A stretch of 10,173 nt of DNA from VHBM01 sp052386635 (GCA_052386635.1 JBQTJY010000056.1:1-10173); one strand, 5' to 3'; positions 1-6,698 are shown, numbered from the stretch's first letter. The notes: generated by a model from the sequence alone, not told the origin. Program-made: numbers and translations.

Positions 1-899
1 TACGTGAAAAAGAGCAACAACTTATCTCAACATCTGGAACTTCGGTATCTCAGTTAAAGGATTTTGATGACAAGATAGACGCTCTTAACGAAAAGGAGCG
101 AACAGTAAGCAAAGAAATTAACACACGCGAAAGGCAGTCAGATTCTATAAATCGTGATCTAAAAGACCTTGTAGAAAATGAGACAAAGCTACAAAAGGTT
201 TTGAGCATGTATGGGTTTGACGAATCCCTTGAGATATTTGAAGTCGAGTCAATCCTACCATCACTTGAAAAGGAAAAAAACTCACTGACATCATCGCTTA
301 ATGCAATTGCTCCAGTAAAATACATCGAAGTAGCAGATGGATACCGTTCCATGTCAACAAGAAAGAACGAGTTACAGGAAGAAAGAAACTCTATTGTTAG
401 ATTTATTGAAGAAATTGAAAAAGACAAACGTCAGACATTTCTTAATGCATTTGACATAGTAGACAAGGAAATTCGTAACGCATTTTCTAAAATGACAGGA
501 GGAAATGCATGGCTTGAAATACAAAACGAAGATGATGTGTTTTCATCTGGCCTATCATATTTGATCCAGTTTCCAAACAAACCAAAAAGAGAATCTACCT
601 CAATTAGCGGTGGAGAAAAGACACTGGCTGCAGTAGTATTTGTATTAGCACTTCAAAAGCTAAAACCCTCACCATTCTATCTTTTCGATGAAGTAGACGC
701 ACACCTTGATGCACCAAACGCCGAAAAGTTATCAAGAATAATCGAAGAGCGCTCAAAGGGAAGCCAGTTCATAATGGTCTCGCTAAAGGACTCTGTTGTA
801 GAAAAAGCCAGACTAATCTATGGTGTTTTTCCAAAAAATGGCGTCTCAAATATAGTCATGTACAAGGACAAACGATTGCCGTCAATGATGGCAAGCTAA
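1..899 (+). CDS. smc: SMC chromosome segregation ATPase, C-terminal part (5' end outside window)
   Basis: The frame is open from base 3 to the TAA at 897-899, giving 298 visible residues. A TTG at 201 is internal and not the true start. The first third is charged, Lys/Glu-rich coiled coil. The C-terminal half of the ABC-type head follows: signature SISGGEK at 600-620, then Walker B (FYLFDE) at 675-692 with the D-loop LDAPN just after it. Full SMC proteins are about 1,150-1,200 residues, so the N-terminal Walker A, most of the coiled coil and the hinge lie upstream. SMC dimers organise and segregate the chromosome by ATP-driven DNA loop handling. The order signature, Walker B, D-loop and the preceding coiled coil separate it from Rad50 and RecN only moderately, but the segment before the signature (NAFSKMTGGNAWLEI) matches the SMC pattern. 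It converges on the next gene with a 2-base gap. Confidence 0.93.
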   Translation, partial: REKEQQLISTSGTSVSQLKDFDDKIDALNEKERTVSKEINTRERQSDSINRDLKDLVENETKLQKVLSMYGFDESLEIFEVESILPSLEKEKNSLTSSLNAIAPVKYIEVADGYRSMSTRKNELQEERNSIVRFIEEIEKDKRQTFLNAFDIVDKEIRNAFSKMTGGNAWLEIQNEDDVFSSGLSYLIQFPNKPKRESTSISGGEKTLAAVVFVLALQKLKPSPFYLFDEVDAHLDAPNAEKLSRIIEERSKGSQFIMVSLKDSVVEKARLIYGVFPKNGVSNIVMYKDKRLPSMMAS

Positions 900-901
900 A
901 A

Positions 902-1864
902 CTAGTCAAGCTTGACAAAGCACGCAACTTCACTTTGATTATCTAACTTTTCCAGCTGAGGTTCGTCTTTACACTTGTCAATTGCATAAAGACATCGTGC
1001 ACGAAATCTGCAGCCTTCATAGACATCAATATCTAGTGGTTCGTTGATTCTTACCTTTTTTTCAACATAGATGTTGTCAGGATTTGGTTCTGATATTGCA
1101 TCAATTAGTGCTTGTGTGTATGGGTGACGTGGATGCAACAGCACATCACTAACTGGACCTGTCTCTACAATTTTTCCTAAATACATTATTGCAATTCTGT
1201 GCCCAAAAAATCTCGCAGTTGCAAGATCATGTGTTATGTAGATATATGAAATTTCATATTTTTTTTGCAGCTCTTCCATTACCTCAAGCATCTCTGCTCG
1301 AATAGATACATCAAGCATCGATACTGGTTCATCTGCGATAATTATTTTTGGTTTTAGCACAAGTGCACGTGCTAGAACAACTCGCTGTCGCTGGCCTCCA
1401 GACAGTGTATGAGGATATTTTTTTACAATCTCTTCAGCAGGTTCTAGCTTTACCTCACGCAATGCCTCTAGTACGAGTTTTTTTCTTTCCACCTCGTTTC
1501 CAATACCATGAATCTCTAGAGGCTCTGAAACAATATCATACACTCTCATTCTAGGATTAATCGAGTCGTATGGGTCCTGATAGATCATCTGGCATGACAT
1601 TCTTAATTTTTTAATGCTTTTTGGATCGTTGGTTATCTCTTCATCACTGAAAAATATCTTACCTGAATCTGCATCTATTGCCTTAAGAATGAGTCTTGCA
1701 GTAGTGGATTTTCCAGAGCCTGATTCTCCTGCTAAAACAAAGACCTCGCCTTTTTTTAATGAAAATGAGATGCTATCTACAGCCTTGACAACTGTAGTTT
1801 TTGAGCCAAAAATGCTCTTTTTTGTAAAATACTTTGTCAGTCCTTCTACTTTGAGTATTTCCAC
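902..1864 (-). CDS. ABC transporter ATP-binding protein, oligopeptide/dipeptide (OppF/DppF) type
   Basis: A 320-residue ABC ATPase of the peptide/nickel importer family, which powers uptake through a membrane permease. Visible motifs are Walker A GESGSGKST (46-54), Q-loop Gln96, signature LSGGQRQ (154-160), Walker B IIIADEP (174-180), D-loop SMLD (182-185) and switch His212. The C-terminal oligo/dipeptide domain begins near HPRHPYTQALI (244-254) and carries four cysteines (C285, C291, C298, C315). Four cysteines are typical of this tail, and some family members bind an iron-sulfur cluster there. The start is GTG at 1862-1864; the frame is open further upstream but has no ATG, GTG or TTG before the proS stop. 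A TATA-like GATATAGTA lies about 22 bases upstream, so it may have its own promoter as well as read-through from proS, 40 bases away. No partner permease or binding protein is in the window. The substrate cannot be read from the sequence. Confidence 0.9.
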   Translation of the reverse strand: MEILKVEGLTKYFTKKSIFGSKTTVVKAVDSISFSLKKGEVFVLAGESGSGKSTTARLILKAIDADSGKIFFSDEEITNDPKSIKKLRMSCQMIYQDPYDSINPRMRVYDIVSEPLEIHGIGNEVERKKLVLEALREVKLEPAEEIVKKYPHTLSGGQRQRVVLARALVLKPKIIIADEPVSMLDVSIRAEMLEVMEELQKKYEISYIYITHDLATARFFGHRIAIMYLGKIVETGPVSDVLLHPRHPYTQALIDAISEPNPDNIYVEKKVRINEPLDIDVYEGCRFRARCLYAIDKCKDEPQLEKLDNQSEVACFVKLD

Positions 1865-1904
1865 AACTTTGAATACGTTTTCTACTATATCAACAAAGCA
1901 AAAA

Positions 1905-3347
1905 TTAGTAGCCTCTAGCTAAAACTACATTTGAGATGCTTTTTGATTTGCATAAAATGCATTTTTCATCTGAATTCTTGCTATCAAAAGGAATTACTCT
2001 GATGTCCGCACCTGTCTCTTCTTTTATTTTTTCTTCACATTTTTGATTGCCACACCAAGGTGCCTCAAAAAAGCCACCATTTTCTATTTTTGATTTAAAC
2101 TGTTCATAATCAGATACTTTTTGTGTCATCTGAGAAAGCAATTTTTTTGCAGACTCGAATAACTCTTTTTGGATATCATCAAGTACTGATATGATCTCAT
2201 TTTCTAATTTGTCAAGTGGCACATCAATTTTTTGACGTGAATGGCGTTTTACAAGAACCACCTTTTGTTTTGCCAAATCTTTTGGACCAACCTCAATACG
2301 TAACGGAATGCCTCTTAGCTCCAAATCATGAAACTTGAATCCAGGAGTAAGTTGGCTGCGCTTATCTACATGTACTCGAAGGCCTTTCTTTTCTAATGTC
2401 TTTTCTATCTCGTTTGCCTTTTCTAGAACTTTTTTTTCGTCTTCATCTGTATAGTATATTGTAACAATTACAACTTGGATAGGTGCAACCTTTGGTGGCA
2501 ACACCAATCCCTTATCATCTCCATGAATCATTATCATTGCTCCAATCAGTCTCCAGGAAACACCCCATGATGTCTGCCAGACAAAAGTTTCTACGTTGTC
2601 CTTGTCTGAAAATTTTACTTCAAATGGCTTTGAAAAATTTTGTCCCAAAAAGTGAGAGGTTCCCATCTGGAGTGCCTTTCCATCAGGCATCATTGCCTCC
2701 ATTGTAGTTGTATATACTGCGCCAACAAACTTTTCTTTATCGCTTTTTTTTCCAACAAGAACAGGAATTGCAAGTTCATCTTCAACAGTTTTTTTATAAG
2801 TCTCTAGAATTTCAAGTACCTCTTTTTCTGCCTCCTCTTTTGTTGCATGAACTGTATGGCCTTCCTGCCAGAGAAACTCAGACGTTCTAATAAACGGCTT
2901 TGTTGCCTTGATCTCTGCGCGTAATGCCGTATTCCAAAAGTTGATCTTTAGTGGCAAGTCTCGCCAGCTCTTTATCCATTTAGAGTATAACGAATATGCC
3001 AGAGTCTCAGATGTTGGGCGAAGTGCAAGTCTGTCGCCAACTTCAGTATCGCCAGAATGTGTTACCCAAAATACTTCTGGATTAAAGCCGCTAAAGTGTT
3101 CTTTTTCTTTTCCAAGAAGTGACTCTGGAATCAAGACAGGAAGAAATCCATTTCGTATCCCAATTTTTTTAAATTTTTTATCAAGTGAGTCTTTGATTGA
3201 TTCCCAAATCGAGTATCCATCTGGCCTTAGAACAATTAGACCCTTTACTGGCGCATAGTCTGCAAGCTCTGCCTTTAGAACAACCTGAGTATACCACTCG
3301 CTAAAATTTTCTTTTTTTGAAACCGTAATTCCTATCTGCTCGCTCAA
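1905..3347 (-). CDS. proS: Prolyl-tRNA synthetase, archaeal/eukaryal type
   Basis: A 480-residue class II aminoacyl-tRNA synthetase that charges tRNA-Pro with proline in the cytoplasm. Recognisable parts are the proline-binding loop RPTSE (110-114), the ATP-site strand with EFLWQEGHT (157-165), the segment WGVSWRLIGA (261-270) leading into MIHGDDKGLVLPP (273-285), the anticodon-binding domain from about residue 290, and a C-terminal zinc-binding domain with C432, C437, C463 and C466. It ends in the conserved aromatic tail with terminal Tyr480. The bacterial editing insertion is absent and the length fits the archaeal (ProS type 3) form. The start is TTG at 3345-3347, giving MSEQIGITVS; no Shine-Dalgarno sequence is visible. 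It lies 42 bases after the small four-cysteine gene and 40 bases before the ABC ATPase, all on the same strand. Confidence 0.96.
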   Translation of the reverse strand: MSEQIGITVSKKENFSEWYTQVVLKAELADYAPVKGLIVLRPDGYSIWESIKDSLDKKFKKIGIRNGFLPVLIPESLLGKEKEHFSGFNPEVFWVTHSGDTEVGDRLALRPTSETLAYSLYSKWIKSWRDLPLKINFWNTALRAEIKATKPFIRTSEFLWQEGHTVHATKEEAEKEVLEILETYKKTVEDELAIPVLVGKKSDKEKFVGAVYTTTMEAMMPDGKALQMGTSHFLGQNFSKPFEVKFSDKDNVETFVWQTSWGVSWRLIGAMIMIHGDDKGLVLPPKVAPIQVVIVTIYYTDEDEKKVLEKANEIEKTLEKKGLRVHVDKRSQLTPGFKFHDLELRGIPLRIEVGPKDLAKQKVVLVKRHSRQKIDVPLDKLENEIISVLDDIQKELFESAKKLLSQMTQKVSDYEQFKSKIENGGFFEAPWCGNQKCEEKIKEETGADIRVIPFDSKNSDEKCILCKSKSISNVVLARGY

Positions 3348-3389
3348 TTTTAGATTATAGTAAAAATCTGTACTAATGAGCCTTTTTGT

Positions 3390-3716
3390 CTAAATCTTGT
3401 CTCCCTTACAAAGAACTTTTCCCATTACTCTGCTCTGAAAGTTGGGACAAACAAAACACTGTACAAAATGAATATTTTCCTTGAAAACAGGGCAATCAAC
3501 ATATTCCTGCTTCATTTTTTTGAGCATTTTTGGGCTTACTCCCTTTAGCTTTAGTTTTCCATTTTCATCCATCATGCCAGACTCTTTTAGCTCTTCTTTT
3601 ACCTTGTCTGGAATTTTTTGTCGCTCTTCTGTTGTTTTTATCTCAACTTCGTACTTGTGTTCTAGCTCATTCATGTTTTGCTTGATTTGGGTGTTCGATT
3701 TATTACTAGCGATCAA
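3390..3716 (-). CDS. Conserved-looking small four-cysteine protein, function unknown
   Basis: A 108-residue protein I do not recognise. The first 70 residues are charged and mostly helical in character (Lys/Glu-rich, no membrane segment). The last 35 hold all four cysteines as C75-x11-C87-x2-C90-x12-C103, with Pro after C75 and C90. This layout could bind zinc or an iron-sulfur cluster; that is inference. The TTG at 3714-3716 is preferred as the start because CAATATAAT (minus strand, 3737-3745) is centred about 25 bases upstream, the distance expected for a leaderless archaeal mRNA. The alternative is ATG at residue 15 (3672-3674), which would give 94 residues. It is the first gene of a likely unit with proS (42-base gap). 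Coding is supported by the clustered cysteines, the neighbour orientation and the promoter, but homologues were not checked. Confidence 0.72.
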   Translation of the reverse strand: MIASNKSNTQIKQNMNELEHKYEVEIKTTEERQKIPDKVKEELKESGMMDENGKLKLKGVSPKMLKKMKQEYVDCPVFKENIHFVQCFVCPNFQSRVMGKVLCKGDKI

Positions 3717-3736
3717 AATGCTGGCAGATAAAACTG

Positions 3737-3745
3737 ATTATATTG
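3737..3745 (-). promoter_or_regulatory. TATA-like box for the four-cysteine gene / proS unit
   Basis: CAATATAAT on the minus strand is centred about 25 bases before the TTG start at 3716. No Shine-Dalgarno sequence lies between, so the transcript is probably leaderless. Confidence 0.45.
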
Positions 3746-3815
3746 ATACAAAAACTAGAAACTTTGGATATTTTCAGAATTTAACATTAAAGCCAATCAA
3801 AGCTATGCGACAGAT

Positions 3816-3825
3816 CTATTATTAA
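3816..3825 (+). promoter_or_regulatory. Possible TATA-like element for the structured RNA
   Basis: CTATTATTAA is centred 21-26 bases before the first paired bases of the folded RNA (3841-3846), roughly where archaeal TFB/TBP promoters sit. A second AT-rich candidate, ATTTAACATTAA at about 3779-3790, would start the RNA near 3808 and add a 5' extension. Neither is decisive. Confidence 0.3.
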
Positions 3826-3840
3826 CAAATTGGGCATGCC

Positions 3841-3943
3841 TGCTAGGATTCGACACCTGAGCTAGGCTGTTTCCAATAGCGTTAGGGATGCAGAGATGAC
3901 TGCAGTCATCTTGTTAACGCCCTAAACGGTGCACATCTTAGCA
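3841..3943 (+). ncRNA. Candidate structured RNA with a three-way junction, unassigned family
   Basis: No convincing ORF covers this stretch. Bases 3831-3940 are 50% G+C (55 of 110), while the flanking intergenic DNA is strongly AT-rich. Such contrast is typical of structured RNA genes in AT-rich archaea. By hand it folds as follows. P1 pairs 3841-3849 with 3935-3943 (9 pairs, one G-U). P2 pairs CACC 3854-3857 with GGUG 3928-3931. Hairpin P3 is 3861-3866 with 3873-3880, with an AA bulge and loop CUGUUU. P4 pairs 3881-3887 with 3920-3927 and is capped by a long hairpin, 3891-3900 with 3905-3913, with tetraloop UGCA. P2, P3 and P4 meet in a junction. The wobble pair G3846-U3938 would be an A-C mismatch on the other strand, which favours the plus strand. 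It lacks the hallmark sequences of 5S rRNA, SRP RNA, RNase P RNA and tRNA. Confidence 0.6.
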
Positions 3944-3958
3944 TTTAATACGATAAAA

Positions 3959-4007
3959 GATTGTCGGATGTTTCAAAACAGATTTGAAAAACAGTCGATC
4001 TTTTTTT
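3959..4007 (+). terminator. Hairpin followed by a T7 run, terminator-like
   Basis: A perfect 7-pair inverted repeat, TTTCAAA (3971-3977) and TTTGAAA (3983-3989), has a 5-base loop. Outer pairing GATTG (3959-3963) with CGATC (3996-4000), one G-T pair included, extends it. Seven T residues at 4001-4007 follow directly. Archaeal RNA polymerase terminates on T runs alone, so the hairpin may instead protect the 3' end of the RNA. It lies 15 bases after the folded RNA and ahead of the promoter of the next gene, which suggests it closes the RNA transcript. Confidence 0.55.
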
Positions 4008-4015
4008 GTATAACA

Positions 4016-4026
4016 TTAATATAATT
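4016..4026 (+). promoter_or_regulatory. TATA-like box for the HAD phosphatase gene
   Basis: TTAATATAATT is centred about 34 bases before the TTG at 4055, giving a predicted start of transcription near 4047 and a leader of only a few bases. It lies downstream of the T7 run, so the phosphatase gene does not need transcription through the RNA. Confidence 0.5.
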
Positions 4027-4054
4027 AATTTTTCGACTTAAAATCGTAAAACAT

Positions 4055-4699
4055 TTGCTTGCAATTTTTGATGTAGAAGGAGTTCTCTTTGACGCAGAAT
4101 ATCTCCCTCTTCTTGCCGAGAAGGTAAACAAGGAAAAAGAGATCTGGGATATTACAAAAAAAGGAATAGAAGGCGTCATAAACTGGGAAGAGGGCCTCAA
4201 AAAAAGAATCGAACTGTTGCGTGGTCTAAGCTATGATACATGCAAAGAAGTTGCCGACTCTCTTCCAATAATGACTGGGGCAAAAGAAGCATGCAGTATA
4301 CTAAAATCTGCAGGTTGGAAGCTTTTGGCAGTCTCTGGAGGTTTTACAATTATGACTGAGCGACTGCAAAAGGCACTAAGCCTTGATCATGTATTTTCAA
4401 ATGAATTAATTTTTAAGAATGGCAAACTTGACGGCGTTAAAATACACGTTGACTCTGACAAGTCAAGGTCTGCTAAAATAAAGATAAAGGAATGGGAAGA
4501 GAAAAAAGAAAACATAATCGCAGTAGTTGATGGTGCGAATGACATCAAACTCTTTGATATTTGCGGTTTAGGAATCGCATATAGAGCCCAAGACATTGTA
4601 AAGGACAAGGCAGATGTTACACTAGATGAAAAAGACCTTTCAAAGCTAATCGATGTTATAAACCACCACTACAAACTTGAGCTCTCAACTGTTGCATAA
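4055..4699 (+). CDS. HAD-superfamily phosphatase, phosphoserine phosphatase (SerB)-like
   Basis: A 214-residue HAD hydrolase with the small cap of the SerB group. Motif I is DVEGV (6-10): Asp6 is the nucleophile, but the usual acid/base Asp two residues on is Glu8. Motif II is Ser94 in VSGGFT, the motif III lysine is probably K136 or K141 in DKSRSAKIK, and motif IV is DGAND (159-163). The layout of the SGG and DGAND blocks fits phosphoserine phosphatase, which releases serine from phosphoserine in the cytoplasm. The D-x-E-G form of motif I also occurs in ThrH, a related phosphoserine phosphatase/homoserine phosphotransferase of bacteria, so Glu8 need not mean an inactive enzyme. The start is TTG at 4055 with no Shine-Dalgarno sequence; a strong TATA-like box is upstream. 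cofE follows 41 bases later. Other small phosphate esters remain possible as substrates. Confidence 0.85.
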   Translation: MLAIFDVEGVLFDAEYLPLLAEKVNKEKEIWDITKKGIEGVINWEEGLKKRIELLRGLSYDTCKEVADSLPIMTGAKEACSILKSAGWKLLAVSGGFTIMTERLQKALSLDHVFSNELIFKNGKLDGVKIHVDSDKSRSAKIKIKEWEEKKENIIAVVDGANDIKLFDICGLGIAYRAQDIVKDKADVTLDEKDLSKLIDVINHHYKLELSTVA

Positions 4700-4740
4700 C
4701 CAGTAAAATTAACATCCACCAAAAAACATCACATTACACA

Positions 4741-5472
4741 TTGACACTAGAAATCATACCTGTAAATATCAAAAAAGAGATAGGCCCAGAAGATAAGATT
4801 GCAGATTTAATTTTATCAAAAGTCAAGCTGCAAGACGGAGATATCATTATAGTTTCACAAAAAATTGTATCAAAACAAGAAGGACGAATGGTAAATCTTT
4901 CTTTGGTTATCCCATCAATTCTTGCAGCTGGCTTGGCCTCAGAATATCAAAAAAGCCCTCAGGTTGTTGAGACTATCTTGTCTGAAACAAAAAGAATTAT
5001 ACGAATGGAAAATGGAATTTTAATTTCAGAGACAAAACATGGCTTTGTTTGTGCAAATGCAGGAGTAGATGAAAGCAATGTAGAGGAAGGATACGCAACT
5101 CTTTTACCAGAAAATCCCGACAAGTCTGCAAAAAACTTGCAAGAGCAAATCCAAAACAAGACAGGAAAAAAAGTTGCGGTGCTAATATCTGATACATTTG
5201 GAAGACCATTTAGGATGGGACAAACAAACTGTGCAGTTGGTGTTTCTGGAATTGAGCCAATAAATGATTATGCTGGAACAAAAGATGATTTTGGGCGAGT
5301 CTTGCGTGTTACTGCAATTGCAATAGCAGATGAGCTTTGTGCAGCATCTGAGCTTGTTATGGGAAAGACACTACGATGTCCAGTTGCTGTTGTACGAAAC
5401 TACAAGTTTGATGCTACATCAGGCACAATACAAAAACTGATCAGACCAAAGGAACAAGATTTGTTTAGATAA
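4741..5472 (+). CDS. cofE: Coenzyme F420-0:L-glutamate ligase (CofE)
   Basis: A 243-residue protein of the CofE family, which adds one or more glutamates to F420-0 using GTP and a divalent metal, the last step in making the deazaflavin cofactor F420. Family blocks are clear: VSQKIVSKQEGR (38-49), HGFVCANAGVDESN (100-113), ISDTFGRPFRMG (149-160), DDFGRVLRVT (182-191) with ADELCAASELVMGK (196-209), and the closing KLIRP. The length matches stand-alone archaeal CofE and there is no fused nitroreductase-like C-terminal domain as in actinobacterial FbiB. The start is TTG at 4741, giving MTLEIIPVNI. No Shine-Dalgarno sequence is visible in the 41-base A-rich gap after the HAD gene, so it may be co-transcribed or driven by the AT-rich TAAAATTAAC near 4703-4712. 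No other F420 biosynthesis gene is in the window. Confidence 0.94.
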   Translation: MTLEIIPVNIKKEIGPEDKIADLILSKVKLQDGDIIIVSQKIVSKQEGRMVNLSLVIPSILAAGLASEYQKSPQVVETILSETKRIIRMENGILISETKHGFVCANAGVDESNVEEGYATLLPENPDKSAKNLQEQIQNKTGKKVAVLISDTFGRPFRMGQTNCAVGVSGIEPINDYAGTKDDFGRVLRVTAIAIADELCAASELVMGKTLRCPVAVVRNYKFDATSGTIQKLIRPKEQDLFR

Positions 5473-5488
5473 TTTTTTCAGCAAAACA

Positions 5489-5496
5489 TAATATAT
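5489..5496 (+). promoter_or_regulatory. TATA-like box for the PHP-domain gene
   Basis: TAATATAT is centred about 23 bases before the ATG at 5515, in the 42-base gap after cofE. The spacing fits a leaderless or near-leaderless transcript. Confidence 0.45.
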
Positions 5497-5514
5497 CTTG
5501 ATTAAAAATGCGGT

Positions 5515-6438
5515 ATGTTGCAACTTTTAAAATCAGAACTTCATTGTCATAACAATTACTCAAACTTTAATGTAGGAGATCTTGATGCGCCATACGATTG
5601 TAATATTACAATTAAAGAACAACTTGAAAAGTCTTACCGACTTGGACTGGACGTTTTATTTGTAACAAATCACAAAACACTTGATGGAAACAGGCAGATG
5701 CTTGAATACAAAAAGGCACATCCAAAATATCAAAACATCAAGGTCTATCCAGCTGAAGAAGTCACAATAGATACTGGTGCACACGTTCTAGTCTATGGAA
5801 ATTCTGAGTGCATAAGACCAAGACTGAGTCTTGGCGAGGTAATCGATGAGGCAAGAGCCCAGAACGCAATAACTTCTGCACCTCACCCATTTAGCATACT
5901 AGACGCATTGCGTGAGCAGGCAAAGTCCTGTGATCTAATCGAGGTTTTTAACAGCAACAACGTCGATATGATATCAAACGTAAAAGCAGTCCAGTTTGCA
6001 CAAAAAAATAACATGGTAGGAGTAGCTGGAAGTGACTCTCACGTACTTTCAACACTTGGCAGGTGTGTAAATGTAATCGAATCAGAAAATACACTGGATG
6101 ATATTTTATCAGCAATGAAAAAAGGAAAAATACAAATCCAGAAAAGTGACTATGCGTCAGGAAAAGAAACACTAGAGCACATCAAATACAAAATTAACAA
6201 CTCTAAGGACTATATCTCAGAATACATTGCAAAATACTATCCAAGATATGAGAGACTGTTTACTTTACTTTTGAAAATATTTGAAATGAGTCAAAACAAT
6301 AGATTTTGGCTTTTGATATATCAACTTGCAATCATGGGTCTAAAAAGAATGTCAAACAAAATTAATTTACAAAATTACGACTCTAGCATTCTAAGGGAAA
6401 AAAACCTTGGAACATATTGCAAACTTGCATTTAGCTAA
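5515..6438 (+). CDS. PHP-domain metal-dependent phosphoesterase
   Basis: A 307-residue protein whose first 210 residues form a PHP domain, a distorted barrel that uses a cluster of metal ions to hydrolyse phosphate esters. Metal-ligand motifs appear in the usual order: H10-x-H12 in LHCHNNYS, TNH (51-53), Glu81 in AEEVT, His124 in APHP, and D174-x-H176 in GSDSH. The second motif is normally TDH; here Asp is replaced by Asn52. Residues 211-307 are helical and basic with aromatic residues, are not part of the PHP core, and are not recognised. The PHP family includes histidinol phosphatase, polymerase-associated exonucleases and 3'-5' nucleases that act on nucleotide 3',5'-bisphosphates; the sequence does not decide between them. 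The start is ATG at 5515; the nearby ATG at 5508 is out of frame. The gene follows cofE by 42 bases but has its own TATA-like box. Confidence 0.88.
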   Translation: MLQLLKSELHCHNNYSNFNVGDLDAPYDCNITIKEQLEKSYRLGLDVLFVTNHKTLDGNRQMLEYKKAHPKYQNIKVYPAEEVTIDTGAHVLVYGNSECIRPRLSLGEVIDEARAQNAITSAPHPFSILDALREQAKSCDLIEVFNSNNVDMISNVKAVQFAQKNNMVGVAGSDSHVLSTLGRCVNVIESENTLDDILSAMKKGKIQIQKSDYASGKETLEHIKYKINNSKDYISEYIAKYYPRYERLFTLLLKIFEMSQNNRFWLLIYQLAIMGLKRMSNKINLQNYDSSILREKNLGTYCKLAFS

Positions 6439-6453
6439 TAATACTTGAGAGAG

Positions 6454-6463
6454 CTTAAATAAG
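6454..6463 (+). promoter_or_regulatory. TATA-like box for hicBA
   Basis: CTTAAATAAG is centred about 22 bases before the hicB ATG at 6480. There is no Shine-Dalgarno sequence. The CTTAAAT core also appears at the matching position upstream of the thioredoxin reductase gene. Confidence 0.45.
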
Positions 6464-6479
6464 AAAACATGATCTTAGA

Positions 6480-6698
6480 ATGCAGATGAAATACAGAATT
6501 ACATTACAAGAAGACGAAGATGGAATATACGTTGCAAAATGCCCATCGCTGCCAGGCTGTATTTCGCAGGGAAAGACAAGATCTGAAGCATTGAATAATA
6601 TCAAAGATGCGATAGAAGGTTATCTTCAAAGTCTAAGAAAACACAACGAGCCGATTCCTCCATCAATAGATGAGGAATTGGTAGAAATCAATGTCTAA
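6480..6698 (+). CDS. hicB: HicB-like antitoxin
   Basis: A 72-residue protein of the short HicB/UPF0150 family, the partner that neutralises the HicA RNase. It has the family layout: strand MKYRITLQEDEDGIYVAKCPSLPGC (residues 3-27, given here only as landmarks) with the diagnostic CPSLPG, then CISQGKTRSEAL (27-38) and a helix with the DAIEGYL segment (43-49). It stops soon after the NEPIPPS segment. The helix-turn-helix or ribbon-helix-helix DNA-binding domain found in longer HicB proteins is absent, so autoregulation by HicB binding is not supported here. The start is ATG at 6480; a second in-frame ATG at 6486 gives MKYRI and could be used. It overlaps hicA by 8 bases, which suggests translational coupling. 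The antitoxin comes first, the reverse of the classical hicA-hicB order. Confidence 0.92.
   Translation: MQMKYRITLQEDEDGIYVAKCPSLPGCISQGKTRSEALNNIKDAIEGYLQSLRKHNEPIPPSIDEELVEINV

Noticed and set aside
201..899. SMC start at the TTG at 201
   Set aside because: The same frame is open with coiled-coil sequence back to base 3, so the gene continues upstream of the window.
3481..3717. Long plus-strand open frame opposite the four-cysteine gene
   Set aside because: It is rich in Ser and Phe as expected for the complement of Lys/Glu-rich coding sequence, and has no domain.
3718..3825. A 35-codon plus-strand ORF (ATG at 3718) just before the structured RNA
   Set aside because: It lies over the minus-strand promoter of the four-cysteine gene, has no recognisable motif or Shine-Dalgarno sequence, and low complexity explains its length.
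3831..3860. GGATTCGAC at 3846-3854, which recalls the 5' region of bacterial tmRNA, and a tRNA T-arm-like sequence on the opposite strand
   Set aside because: No matching acceptor stem, T-arm or tag reading frame is present nearby, the element is too short for tmRNA, and the motif is explained by the P1/P2 helices.
3825..4054. A riboswitch directly controlling the SerB-like gene
   Set aside because: A separate TATA-like box at 4016-4026 lies after the terminator-like hairpin, so an independent RNA is the simpler reading. The riboswitch idea is not excluded.
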